Of a DNA stretch of 64,000 bases, positions 17,486 to 27,051 are shown piece after piece (positions within the stretch are counted from its first letter, which is position 1; each line of letters starts with the position of its first letter). The notes beneath the pieces are model-generated. The model had not been told where the DNA came from, ran no database searches, and saw only the letters and a list, made by a program, of their open reading frames with translations. A program made the position numbers and the translations under genes. Location: positions 131,207 to 195,206 of the forward strand of contig BPJE01000002.1 of assembly GCA_026004455.1 (NCBI GenBank), read 5' to 3'. This DNA is from Patescibacteria group bacterium. GTDB taxonomy: Bacteria; Patescibacteriota; Microgenomatia; UBA1406; GWC2-37-13.

Positions 17486-18910
17486 ATGAAAGAATTACCA
17501 ATTTCAGTTTTTTCTATTGATTTAGGCTCTACTTTGACAAAAACTGATCCTAATCCTATTAATCGCGGATCAGAGTCTAGAATTGATTTTAAACCAAAAA
17601 CAGAAGAAATAAAAATTGAAAACTATAAATTTAGGATTTTAACTGGAAAAAAATATGAAGAATTTATTACAAATATAAAACAATCAATAACAGAATTTCG
17701 CGAAGATACTGAAGATGATAGAATAATAAGATTAACAACAATCACAGGTTTTACAAATAGTCTAGCTATAGTTTATAACGACCCAGAAAATCCTAATAAA
17801 CAAAAAGTGACAGTTCTACTTGATGATCCTTCCTTAACACCAGATTTAAATGAAGAACAAAAAGAAATATTAAAAAAATACAATATACCAATTGATAAAA
17901 AAGCCACTACTCTTATGAAACTGCTAGCATTAAAAAATAATCCTCAATTAGTTAAAGCTCTTTTTGGAGAAGGAACTAATTTTGAGGATTTAAGATTTTC
18001 AACAATGATCGGTGCAATTATATGGGAATTAAAAGGAAGACAAATGCAAAATTTATCAGTGCCTTTTGATGATTTAAAAGGCTTTGGAAGAAAAGATATA
18101 ACTTTAGAAGAAACAATGCAGTTATTAGAAGAATTGGGTATAAATAACTCTCAAATCACAAGAATGAAAATTGATAATAGTTATTTTACTCAAACATTTG
18201 AAGGAATTGTTTTTTCTATCAATGATTTTACAAGTGAAATGAAATTTATTGATCAACTTTTAATACATAACAAAATTCCTCAAAACTCAGTTATTTTTGG
18301 TTTAGACTCAGTAGGAAAAATAATTTTTCCGAATTCCTTAAATCCAAAATCTGAATCAACAAAAGCTTTTCCAGAAGTAAATGAAAGATATACCACTCAA
18401 AGAATGACTGGTAACGTTATTACAGAATGGTTTGCTAAAAGACTAGGATTTAAAAAAGAAAATGGAGAAAATGATTATGAAGGAATTGATAAATTTTTAC
18501 AAACAGCCAACCTTGAAACTCCTTTTTATTATGATCCAAATACAGATTCATTATATTTAATTGAAAATGAAAGACTTAATCTTGTAGATCTTGAAAAAAA
18601 TAATAAAATAATCGCTGATAAACGAGAACAACTTGTTATTGCTATTGCTTTAGGAACAATAAATGGATTAAAGGAAAAAATGGAACAATCTATTGATATT
18701 AACCAACAAGAAAAACCAAAACTGTACTTTTATGGCGGATTAATGCTTCATAAAGGTTGGCAAAGAATAATCAATGTGGTTTTTAGTGACTACACAAATC
18801 ACTGGCTTAAAATACCAAATGCTAATTTAACAACACAATTTTTAGTAAAACAAAGAATGTCTCAATTAAAAGAAGAACCAAATGTTCAAATAGAATCTCT
18901 TGATAAATAA
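17486..18910 (+). CDS. uncharacterised protein, possibly divergent ASKHA/FGGY-kinase-like fold
   Basis: N-terminal VFSIDLGSTLTKT; KLLALKNNPQLVKALFGEG; C-terminal YFYGGLMLHKGWQRIINVVFSD. Confidence 0.45.
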   Translation: MKELPISVFSIDLGSTLTKTDPNPINRGSESRIDFKPKTEEIKIENYKFRILTGKKYEEFITNIKQSITEFREDTEDDRIIRLTTITGFTNSLAIVYNDPENPNKQKVTVLLDDPSLTPDLNEEQKEILKKYNIPIDKKATTLMKLLALKNNPQLVKALFGEGTNFEDLRFSTMIGAIIWELKGRQMQNLSVPFDDLKGFGRKDITLEETMQLLEELGINNSQITRMKIDNSYFTQTFEGIVFSINDFTSEMKFIDQLLIHNKIPQNSVIFGLDSVGKIIFPNSLNPKSESTKAFPEVNERYTTQRMTGNVITEWFAKRLGFKKENGENDYEGIDKFLQTANLETPFYYDPNTDSLYLIENERLNLVDLEKNNKIIADKREQLVIAIALGTINGLKEKMEQSIDINQQEKPKLYFYGGLMLHKGWQRIINVVFSDYTNHWLKIPNANLTTQFLVKQRMSQLKEEPNVQIESLDK

Positions 18911-18933
18911 TTCAAGTTATTTTAAAAATGGGA

Positions 18934-19776
18934 TTAATTTGATGACTTCCACTTTATATATATCACCCAAAACCTAATCGAAGAAAACAAAGCAAAAACA
19001 AAACCAGGAAAACCATCTAAAAATCCAAGATGGCGAAAATACATTGAAAAAAATGTTGTTGCCGGCTTCCAAATTATAAATTCAAAAAACATTAAAACTT
19101 GATTTTTTCCTTCATTTTGAATTTTGAATTTCTCATTTTGAACTTCCAAAGTCGTATAACGATCCCAGCGCATTAAATATCGAGAAAAATCAGGATCAGC
19201 ATAATGAAGAATAGGATTTTTTAAATAACCAATCTTGCCTTTTATCTCAACATTCTCATGAACATCGCGACAAGGAAATCTCGCCACTCCTTTTTTATAA
19301 AGTCTGATTGTATAATCAGGATAAACACCGCCTTTTTCCAAAAATTTTGTTAAAAACCAATTTTTCCGCGGTATCCAATAGGCAACAATATTTTCATTTT
19401 TCTTTTCTTCCATTTTTAATTTTGAATTTTCATTTTGATTTTTGTCCGCCAGTTGGCGGATTGACTTTTGAATTTGAAGTAATTCAATAATCTCTTTTTT
19501 TAATTCTTCAGATAACTCCTCATCAGCATCCAGTTGCAATATCCACTCTCCCCTAGCCTCATCAATCGCTTTTTGTTTATTGTTATGAAACATCGCTGGA
19601 TTATCAGTATTAATTATTTTTACTTTTTTTCCATAAGATTTAGCAATCTCAACTGTTTTATCAGTTGATCCACCATCAACAATCACCACCTCATCAACCA
19701 AATCAATTGCTGATTTTAAAGGATAATGGATATTTTTCTCCTCATTATAAACGGCTAAACACAAAGATAGTTTCAT
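18934..19776 (-). CDS. family 2 glycosyltransferase (WaaE/KdtX-like)
   Basis: MKLSLCLAVYNEEKNIHYPLKSAIDLVDEVVIVDGGSTDKTVEIAKSYG; start moved inside ORF to avoid overlap with def. Confidence 0.92.
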   Translation of the reverse strand: MKLSLCLAVYNEEKNIHYPLKSAIDLVDEVVIVDGGSTDKTVEIAKSYGKKVKIINTDNPAMFHNNKQKAIDEARGEWILQLDADEELSEELKKEIIELLQIQKSIRQLADKNQNENSKLKMEEKKNENIVAYWIPRKNWFLTKFLEKGGVYPDYTIRLYKKGVARFPCRDVHENVEIKGKIGYLKNPILHYADPDFSRYLMRWDRYTTLEVQNEKFKIQNEGKNQVLMFFEFIIWKPATTFFSMYFRHLGFLDGFPGFVFALFSSIRFWVIYIKWKSSN

Positions 19777-19801
19777 GTTATAATAATTATAACAAAAAAC
19801 T

Positions 19802-20344
19802 ATGCTAAAAATTGTTACTGTTCCCAATCCTATTTTATCCTCAAAGACAAAACCCGTTGTTAATTTTGATAAAAAAATAAAAAAGATTATTGACGAAATG
19901 GTCGAAACTCTTGAGGCGCAAAATGATCCTCCTGGAGTTGGCTTAGCTGCTAATCAAGTTGGACTTGATCTTTCTCTTTTTATTATCAAACCAACAAAAA
20001 AATCTCCGGTAAAAGTTTTTATTAATCCTGAAATAATAAAGACTGTCTTTGACAAAGACAGTCTTTATGATAAAAAACAAAGCAAAAAAAGACTTATAAA
20101 ATTTGAGGGTTGTCTTTCAATTCCTCGTATTTGGGGACCAATTAAACGAGCTGATAAAGTCTTATTAAAATACCAAGATGAAAATGGTAAAAAATACGAA
20201 AACTGGTTTTCTGGATTTGAAGCCACTATTATTCAACACGAAGTTGATCATTTAAATGGCATTGTTTTCACTCAGCGCTCTTTAGAACAAAATCAAAAAC
20301 TCTACAAAGAAAAAAAAGACCACCTTGAAGAAATAAATTTATAA
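19802..20344 (+). CDS. def: peptide deformylase (carries palindrome-encoded insertion)
   Basis: GVGLAANQVG, EGCLSIP, QHEVDHLNGIVF motifs. Confidence 0.96.
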   Translation: MLKIVTVPNPILSSKTKPVVNFDKKIKKIIDEMVETLEAQNDPPGVGLAANQVGLDLSLFIIKPTKKSPVKVFINPEIIKTVFDKDSLYDKKQSKKRLIKFEGCLSIPRIWGPIKRADKVLLKYQDENGKKYENWFSGFEATIIQHEVDHLNGIVFTQRSLEQNQKLYKEKKDHLEEINL

Positions 20345-20377
20345 ATTAAGCACATAATTAAAAAAATTATTATTGTT

Positions 20378-20680
20378 TTAATCTTTATTTTTTTCTTGTT
20401 CTGCTGTTTTTTTATTATTATTAGCAAATTTTTTGATTGTTAGAAATGGTTTTTTGCCATCAGCAATATCTTTTTTAATTCTTTTAACGCATTTAGCGCA
20501 AAGTTTAACTTTCTTTTCTTTGCCTTTTTCAATAATAGTTGTTCTGATAAAATTAACTCTGAAAATTCGAGGAGTTTTTTGAGCTCTTTTTTTCCATCGA
20601 CCACCAGCAACACCACGATGATGAGTATGCTGACGACCAAAAATCGCTTTTTTACCACAATGATAACATTTGTTTTCCAT
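20378..20680 (-). CDS. rpmB: 50S ribosomal protein L28
   Basis: CYHCGKKAIFGRQHTHHRGVAGGRWKKRAQKTPRIFRVN. Confidence 0.93.
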   Translation of the reverse strand: MENKCYHCGKKAIFGRQHTHHRGVAGGRWKKRAQKTPRIFRVNFIRTTIIEKGKEKKVKLCAKCVKRIKKDIADGKKPFLTIKKFANNNKKTAEQEKNKD

Positions 20681-20739
20681 AAAATAATATCATAACATAT
20701 GGTAAAATTAATATCAACAATAATTTAATTTTAAATTAA

Positions 20740-21381
20740 ATGATTGATTTATTTTTTCAAAACCCAATCTCATTTTTAATCTATATTGTTGCTTTATTTT
20801 TTACTATTTCTATCCATGAGTTTGCTCATGCTTGGACAGCTGATTTTCTTGGTGACCCAACTCCAAGGCTTCAAGGCAGGCTAAATCTCAACCCAAAATC
20901 TCATCTTGATCCAGCAGGACTACTATTTTTAGTTTTCTTTGGCTTTGGTTGGGGTAAACCAGTTGAGTTTGATCCTTATAACCTAAAAAATCCCAGACGC
21001 GATGCTGCTATAATTGCTTTAGCCGGTCCTTTATCAAATTTTATTTTGGCTTTATTACTCTCTATAATTTTCAGATTGTTTATATTTTTTGATTATCAAA
21101 TTTTAATAACTATCGGATATATTTTTTTTATTCCTCTTATTCAAATCAATGTAATTTTAGGCGCTTTTAATCTTTTACCAATTCATCCCTTAGATGGTTT
21201 TAAAATTGTTGGTGGAGTTTTATCAGATGATCAAGCAAAAGAATGGTACTCTTTACAAAAATATGGTTTTCTATTTTTGCTTTTGCTAATTATTCCAATT
21301 ACCGGATCATCAATGCTTGATACTGTATTAAAACCAATTGTTAATTTTTTTATCAATATATTAATTCCTAAAATTTATTGA
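20740..21381 (+). CDS. site-2 protease family protein (M50)
   Basis: ISIHEFAHAWTADFLGDPTPRLQGRLNLNPKSHLDPAGLL; NLLPIHPLDG. Confidence 0.95.
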   Translation: MIDLFFQNPISFLIYIVALFFTISIHEFAHAWTADFLGDPTPRLQGRLNLNPKSHLDPAGLLFLVFFGFGWGKPVEFDPYNLKNPRRDAAIIALAGPLSNFILALLLSIIFRLFIFFDYQILITIGYIFFIPLIQINVILGAFNLLPIHPLDGFKIVGGVLSDDQAKEWYSLQKYGFLFLLLLIIPITGSSMLDTVLKPIVNFFINILIPKIY

Positions 21382-21998
21382 GGTTGAGTTGGGGTTAGTT
21401 TCTTTATACAAAGAAAATAGTCTTGAGTATTACAACCTTTTCCTAATTTTTCTTTAATTTTTTGACAATTAGTTTCGTTACAAACTAAAGCAATTGTTGG
21501 AGAAGGTTGACTTGCATTATTATCATCAATTCTTAATCTTTGAATTGGTGAAGGCTTAGAAGTAACTTGTCGAATTATTTGAGTTGGTGATGGTGATGGT
21601 GTTGAAGGCTGACTTTTCTCTACTCCTTTAGTAGTAAATGACCAAGGCACACCGCCATTATCGTATCTTTTTTCACCAATTCTTATAGTAAAGTAATAAG
21701 TAGTTGATGGAGAAAGTAAAGTCAAATCAACTGAGTGATTTTTCTCTTTAGTTGCCTCTGGTGCAAAAAAATTCAAAGCAGTTGGCGAAGTCCCATATTC
21801 AATAATTCCTTGTGTCTCAAGTCCAGTTGACCAAGAAATTGTCACTGAGTTTTTTTCAATATTGGAGACTACCACATCTCGAGGTTCCATATCAGAAGCT
21901 CTTGTGCCAAAAATTCGAAAACTAAAAATAGTAATTAAAATAAATAAAACAATTCCAATAATAATCGCAAAAATTTTTTTGATTTTTTGAGTATCCAT
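21375..21998 (-). CDS. fibronectin type III-like domain protein, membrane anchored
   Basis: NIEKNSVTISWSTGLETQGIIEYGTSPTAL...LSPSTTYYFTIRIG. Confidence 0.8.
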   Translation of the reverse strand: MDTQKIKKIFAIIIGIVLFILITIFSFRIFGTRASDMEPRDVVVSNIEKNSVTISWSTGLETQGIIEYGTSPTALNFFAPEATKEKNHSVDLTLLSPSTTYYFTIRIGEKRYDNGGVPWSFTTKGVEKSQPSTPSPSPTQIIRQVTSKPSPIQRLRIDDNNASQPSPTIALVCNETNCQKIKEKLGKGCNTQDYFLCIKKLTPTQPQ

Positions 21999-22001
21999 AA
22001 A

Positions 22002-22685
22002 TTAAACAACTAATCTTAATAACCCTCCAATTAATAATAATATTACTCCTGGTATAGAAAATTTTACTACATTTTCAAAAATTCCTGTTTTTGGTAAAGT
22101 TGAATTAGTTGGAGTTGGATAAATTAAATTAGAACTTTCAGCGTTATTATTACTTGTGTTATTGGTATTATTTGTATTGTTTGTATTATCTTCTTTAACC
22201 GAAATAGAAATACTTGGGTTTTGTCCACAATCTAAAATATTAGTGGTGTCAATATCTGCTTTAACAATTTTAGACGAAGAACAATTTAAACTAATAGTAG
22301 TTGATCCACTATTTTTTGTCTTAAAATTTATTGTAGCAATTGTTCCTGATCCTGTTTTTGTTACACCTGGATCATCAACCATTCCAGCAATATATATTTG
22401 ATTATCGGTTGAAGTTTCTTTAATAACAGTTGGAAAAAAACCACCGTTACTAACTGATTCAACTTGAAGATAATTTGCATCATAATTAAGATATATATCA
22501 GTCGATCTTACTTCATCATTACCTACATCAATATTTACTTGCAGAGAAAAAATTTCATTATTATTAACAGAAATATTTGTTTTATCAAAATTTATTATTG
22601 CCGCAAAAACAATACCTTCTCTCAAAAAAGGGAGAAAAAAAAGAAAGAAAAAAATAATTGTAATTTCATAAAAAATTTTTTTCAT
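22002..22685 (-). CDS. cohesin-domain surface protein with C-terminal LPKTG-like signal
   Basis: INFDKTNISVNNNEIFSLQVNIDVGNDEVRSTDIYLNYDANYLQVESVSNGGFF; C-term TLPKTGIFENVVKFSIPGVILLLIGGLLRLVV. Confidence 0.82.
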   Translation of the reverse strand: MKKIFYEITIIFFFLFFLPFLREGIVFAAIINFDKTNISVNNNEIFSLQVNIDVGNDEVRSTDIYLNYDANYLQVESVSNGGFFPTVIKETSTDNQIYIAGMVDDPGVTKTGSGTIATINFKTKNSGSTTISLNCSSSKIVKADIDTTNILDCGQNPSISISVKEDNTNNTNNTNNTSNNNAESSNLIYPTPTNSTLPKTGIFENVVKFSIPGVILLLIGGLLRLVV

Positions 22686-22815
22686 TAATTTTAATGATAA
22701 AAAAAATTTTTGGATAAATCAATTTTTTCTAGTTTTTATCTTTAATTTAATAAAAAAAATAGATTTAATTAATTTTTATATTAAAAAATTTTATTAATTT
22801 CTTTATTAATAATTA

Positions 22816-23421
22816 TTACTTATTAAAAATTTTTAAACTTTCTGGCAATTTTGGATAAAAAACTTCGTTTTTTTCGTTAACAAAGAATGTCTTTCGATTT
22901 TTGTAATTAGAAACTATTTCTATACTAGAATTGATTTGATTTAAAGGTAAAAATTGAATTGTAATAATATCAGTTTGATTAAAATAAATAGGCTCATCTA
23001 TGTTTAAATTTTTAACTAAAGTTATATTTAAATAGTTATCACTTAAAGATGAATAACTAATAAATCGATTATCAACTGATTTAGCACTTAAAAATTTAAG
23101 ATTTTTTTTATCAAACTTTATTACTAACTCAAATCCAACCACTTGTTTATCTTCTGAACTAGCATTAATTACAATATTAAAAGGAGAATTTATAACAAAA
23201 TTTTTATTTTCTAACTTAAAGTTTAGATTACCTTTTGTTGGTGGAATAAAGATAGTTGGAGAAATAGTTTGCTTAGTAAAATTTTGTTTTTCTTCTTTTT
23301 TTAACCAAAAATTTTTTGAAAAAAAAATTAATATAAAAAGAAAAATAGTAATTAAAACAAAAAAAATCCCTCTTTTTTTATATTTATTAAATTGATTTTG
23401 ATTATTAATTTGTTCATTCAT
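22816..23421 (-). CDS. membrane-anchored cohesin-like domain protein
   Basis: FVINSPFNIVINASSEDKQVVGFELVIKFDKKNLKFLSAKSVDNRF. Confidence 0.7.
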   Translation of the reverse strand: MNEQINNQNQFNKYKKRGIFFVLITIFLFILIFFSKNFWLKKEEKQNFTKQTISPTIFIPPTKGNLNFKLENKNFVINSPFNIVINASSEDKQVVGFELVIKFDKKNLKFLSAKSVDNRFISYSSLSDNYLNITLVKNLNIDEPIYFNQTDIITIQFLPLNQINSSIEIVSNYKNRKTFFVNEKNEVFYPKLPESLKIFNK

Positions 23422-23465
23422 AGCAATTTCTAAAACTTATAAAATAAATTACTTTATTCTTTACT

Positions 23466-26201
23466 TTACTCTTCATCGTTTTTAATTGATAAAGCTGCAA
23501 TAACGGCTGAGTAATCTTGAGTGTCAACTTTTCCATCAAGATTTAAATCCGCAATAGCCAAAACTTGTTCATCTGTTTTTCCTAAATTATTACGTATATA
23601 TGAAATATCTAAAGCATCAACTACCCCATCTTGAGAACCATTTACTGGTAAATCGCCAACTAATAAATATATTTTTGAAAAATCCAAGATATTAACTCCT
23701 CCTGAAAGCGTAATTTTTCCAGCAAAACAACGATAAGTTCCTGGCCATGTTTCATTAGGATTATCATCACAAATTCTTTTTTGAATATGTTTTGGACCTT
23801 TAATTAAAATATAATAGTTTGATCCCGGAATAACTTCACTAGGAAGATTAAATGATTTCTCCCAAATAAATGGTTCTGTATCTTTATTACGATTATTAGT
23901 AATACTAAAATTTTCTTCAACAGAAACTGTTTGCGCTAAACTTCCTCCTCCAACTTTTATCTTTATTTTAAATGTTTTTTGATTATCTTCTTGTGGTTGT
24001 GTCATTATTCCTTGAAATTTCAATTTAAGATTTAGATTAACTAAATCTGAAGCAACAATGGTTGGTGTTGGAGTTTGAATTGGAGTGTTAGTAGCATTAG
24101 GACGAGGAGTTGCGGTTGGAGTTTGAATTGGAGTGTTAGTAGCATTAGGACGAGGAGTTGCGGTTGGAGTTTGAATTGGAGTGTTAGTAGCATTAGGACG
24201 AGGAGTTGCAGTTGGTGAATTGTTTGCAGGCGTAGGAGTTGCAGTTGGTGAATTGTTTGCAGGCGTAGGAGTTGCAGTTGGTGAATTGTTTGCAGGCGTA
24301 GGAGTTAGTGTAGGAGTTAAAATGTTAATTAATTCTGAAGTAATCTCTACCCATGCTAGAGTTTGTTTTCCAGAAGCATCATAATTATCTGGTAAATTAA
24401 GCCAATCTTGATCTGCGTATGTATTAAACCAACCATTAGCTGGAATTGTTTTGTTTAAAGTTGCAATTAATTGACCATTAGTTTTTCCAGCGCCATTTGA
24501 GGCACTGTAAACTTTAATAGTTACATTAGCCTGAGAATTATTTGGGTTTACTAAAAAAATATCATTCCATTGAGTATTACTCGTTTGACCTATTGGCCAA
24601 TTTCTAGCAATAACAGTTGAATAAAAAGTTTGCGATTTTTGAGATATTAAATTAGTATCAAATAAAGACAAAGATGGACTATTATATTGATTACCTTGAT
24701 TTAAACGAAAACGATTAGTGCCAATGATTGGAACATTTGAATTAATCTCTACCCATGCTAGAGTTTGTTTTCCAGAAGCATCATAATTATCTGGTAAATT
24801 AAGCCAATCTTGATCTGCGTATGTATTAAACCAACCATTAGCTGGAATTGTTTTGTTTAAAGTTGCAATTAATTGACCATTAGTTTTTCCAGCGCCATTT
24901 GAGGCACTGTAAACTTTAATAGTTACATTAGCCTGAGAATTATTTGGGTTTACTAAAAAAATATCATTCCATTGAGTATTACTCGTTTGACCTATTGGCC
25001 AATTTCTAGCAATAACAGTTGAATAAAAAGTTTGCGATTTTTGAGATATTAAATTAGTATCAAATAAAGACAAAGATGGACTATTATATTGATTACCTTG
25101 ATTTAAACGAAAACGATTAGTGCCAATGATTGGAACATTTGAATTAATCTCTACCCATGCTAGAGTTTGTTTTCCAGAAGCATCATAATTATCTGGTAAA
25201 TTAAGCCAATCTTGATCTGCGTATGTATTAAACCAACCATTAGCTGGAATTGTTTTGTTTAAAGTTGCAATTAATTGACCATTAGTTTTTCCAGCGCCAT
25301 TTGAGGCACTGTAAACTTTAATAGTTACATTAGCCTGAGAATTATTTGGGTTTACTAAAAAAATATCATTCCATTGAGTATTACTCGTTTGACCTATTGG
25401 CCAATTTCTAGCAATAACAGTTGAATAAAAAGTTTGCGATTTTTGAGATATTAAATTAGTATCAAATAAAGACAAAGATGGACTATTATATTGATTACCT
25501 TGATTTAAACGAAAACGATTAGTGCCAATGATTGGAACATTTGAATTAATCTCTACCCATGCTAGAGTTTGTTTTCCAGAAGCATCATAATTATCTGGTA
25601 AATTAAGCCAATCTTGATCTGCGTATGTATTAAACCAACCATTAGCTGGAATTGTTTTGTTTAAAGTTGCAATTAATTGACCATTAGTTTTTCCAGCGCC
25701 ATTTGAGGCACTGTAAACTTTAATAGTTACATTAGCCTGAGAATTATTTGGGTTTACTAAAAAAATATCATTCCATTGAGTATTACTCGTTTGACCTATT
25801 GGCCAATTTCTAGCAATAACAGTTGAATAAAAAGTTTGCGATTTTTGAGATATTAAATTAGTATCAAATAAAGACAAAGATGGACTATTATATTGATTAC
25901 CTTGATTTAAACGAAAACGATTAGTGCCAATGATTAAAGCTGGTGAAGATGAATAATTGACACAGGAACATAGAGATGCATTTCCTACTTGAATATTTCC
26001 ACATATTAAACCATCAGGGCAATCTCCACCACATATTCCATTAGCAGTTGAACCACATGGATAGCTTGCTTTTGATTTGTAAAGATTTTTATTTATATAA
26101 ACAAAAAATAATAAAACGGAAATTAAGCCGATAAAAACTATTATTAATATTTTGATATTATTTAATTTTTTAAAAAAAGAAATTATATTATTATAAATCA
26201 T
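23466..26201 (-). CDS. surface protein: four 134-aa repeats, PT-rich linkers, C-terminal dockerin-like domain
   Basis: Four copies of IIGTNRFRLNQGNQYNSPSLSLFDTN...; C-term DGVVDALDISYIRNNLG and ADLNLDGKVDTQDYSAVIAAL dockerin-type Ca-binding repeats. Confidence 0.88.
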   Translation of the reverse strand: MIYNNIISFFKKLNNIKILIIVFIGLISVLLFFVYINKNLYKSKASYPCGSTANGICGGDCPDGLICGNIQVGNASLCSCVNYSSSPALIIGTNRFRLNQGNQYNSPSLSLFDTNLISQKSQTFYSTVIARNWPIGQTSNTQWNDIFLVNPNNSQANVTIKVYSASNGAGKTNGQLIATLNKTIPANGWFNTYADQDWLNLPDNYDASGKQTLAWVEINSNVPIIGTNRFRLNQGNQYNSPSLSLFDTNLISQKSQTFYSTVIARNWPIGQTSNTQWNDIFLVNPNNSQANVTIKVYSASNGAGKTNGQLIATLNKTIPANGWFNTYADQDWLNLPDNYDASGKQTLAWVEINSNVPIIGTNRFRLNQGNQYNSPSLSLFDTNLISQKSQTFYSTVIARNWPIGQTSNTQWNDIFLVNPNNSQANVTIKVYSASNGAGKTNGQLIATLNKTIPANGWFNTYADQDWLNLPDNYDASGKQTLAWVEINSNVPIIGTNRFRLNQGNQYNSPSLSLFDTNLISQKSQTFYSTVIARNWPIGQTSNTQWNDIFLVNPNNSQANVTIKVYSASNGAGKTNGQLIATLNKTIPANGWFNTYADQDWLNLPDNYDASGKQTLAWVEITSELINILTPTLTPTPANNSPTATPTPANNSPTATPTPANNSPTATPRPNATNTPIQTPTATPRPNATNTPIQTPTATPRPNATNTPIQTPTPTIVASDLVNLNLKLKFQGIMTQPQEDNQKTFKIKIKVGGGSLAQTVSVEENFSITNNRNKDTEPFIWEKSFNLPSEVIPGSNYYILIKGPKHIQKRICDDNPNETWPGTYRCFAGKITLSGGVNILDFSKIYLLVGDLPVNGSQDGVVDALDISYIRNNLGKTDEQVLAIADLNLDGKVDTQDYSAVIAALSIKNDEE
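24337..25944. repeat. four tandem 402-bp direct repeats
   Basis: Unit boundaries at 24337, 24739, 25141, 25543, read as essentially identical. Confidence 0.95.
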
Positions 26202-27043
26202 AAAAAATCAAAAAATTTTATAACAATTTCAGAGTACTTACCCAATCCTATACCAATATATAATTTTTTATTCTCAAAAAATTTTGAACTTTTATCTTGA
26301 TTTTCAAATAATCTTATTTTATATAAATTTAAATTTTTATTCTTCTCTATTTTTGAATCAAATCTTTTATTATCATAATTAACAAAATTATTCTTATCAT
26401 AAAAAAATAAATAATCTTTGTCAATATCTATTAATAAAATAAATTCATAAACAGATTCCTCCTTGCTTCTTAAGGGAATCTTTATGCAAATATTACATTC
26501 TTTATTATCGTTTTTGATCTGAATATCTAATCTTTTTTCACTATCAATTCCAAAATATATTTCTTTTAACCCAACCCACCACTTATAATCACTTTCTCCT
26601 AATTTGCTAGCAAAAGAAATACCCCCACCTTCTTTTCCATTTGTATTAAAAACAATTCTTACTGCAAATAAATTATCTAATTTTATTGGAAATTTATCAT
26701 CTACATTATTAAACCAAATATTAGAATTATTTTTTATACGCAATAATTTATTTTTATAATAATATTCAACATTCTTTTTATTTTTAATTAAACTCTCAAT
26801 TATGTTAATTTTACTTTTAAGATTTAACTCGTTGTTTTCATATTTTTCTATTATTCTATCAACACTATTGAAAATCATTTCTCTTTCTTGAATTAAACTA
26901 TATTCTTTAACTAGATCATTCGAATAATGATTATCTTTATTAAAAATAGTATTATTATTTGTAATTAAAGTTGATAGAATATAACTTGCATATAATATTA
27001 AAAGAATTAAAATAAAAAAATCTTTTTTTTTATCATTAATCAT
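26198..27043 (-). CDS. hypothetical membrane-anchored protein
   Basis: N-terminal TM then globular region IWFNNVDDKFPIKLDNLFAVRIVFNTNGKEGGGISF. Confidence 0.6.
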   Translation of the reverse strand: MINDKKKDFFILILLILYASYILSTLITNNNTIFNKDNHYSNDLVKEYSLIQEREMIFNSVDRIIEKYENNELNLKSKINIIESLIKNKKNVEYYYKNKLLRIKNNSNIWFNNVDDKFPIKLDNLFAVRIVFNTNGKEGGGISFASKLGESDYKWWVGLKEIYFGIDSEKRLDIQIKNDNKECNICIKIPLRSKEESVYEFILLIDIDKDYLFFYDKNNFVNYDNKRFDSKIEKNKNLNLYKIRLFENQDKSSKFFENKKLYIGIGLGKYSEIVIKFFDFL

Positions 27044-27051
27044 AATAAAAA

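Noticed and set aside
20440-20658. ORF antisense/out of frame with L28
   Set aside because: Overlaps rpmB, which has clear L28 motifs.
24181-24384. ORF VGVAVGELFAGVGVAVGELFAG
   Set aside because: Antisense translation of the PT-rich linker repeats in the dockerin protein.
24337-25944. Regular repeats as possible CRISPR array
   Set aside because: 402-bp units are in-frame protein repeats with no unique spacers.
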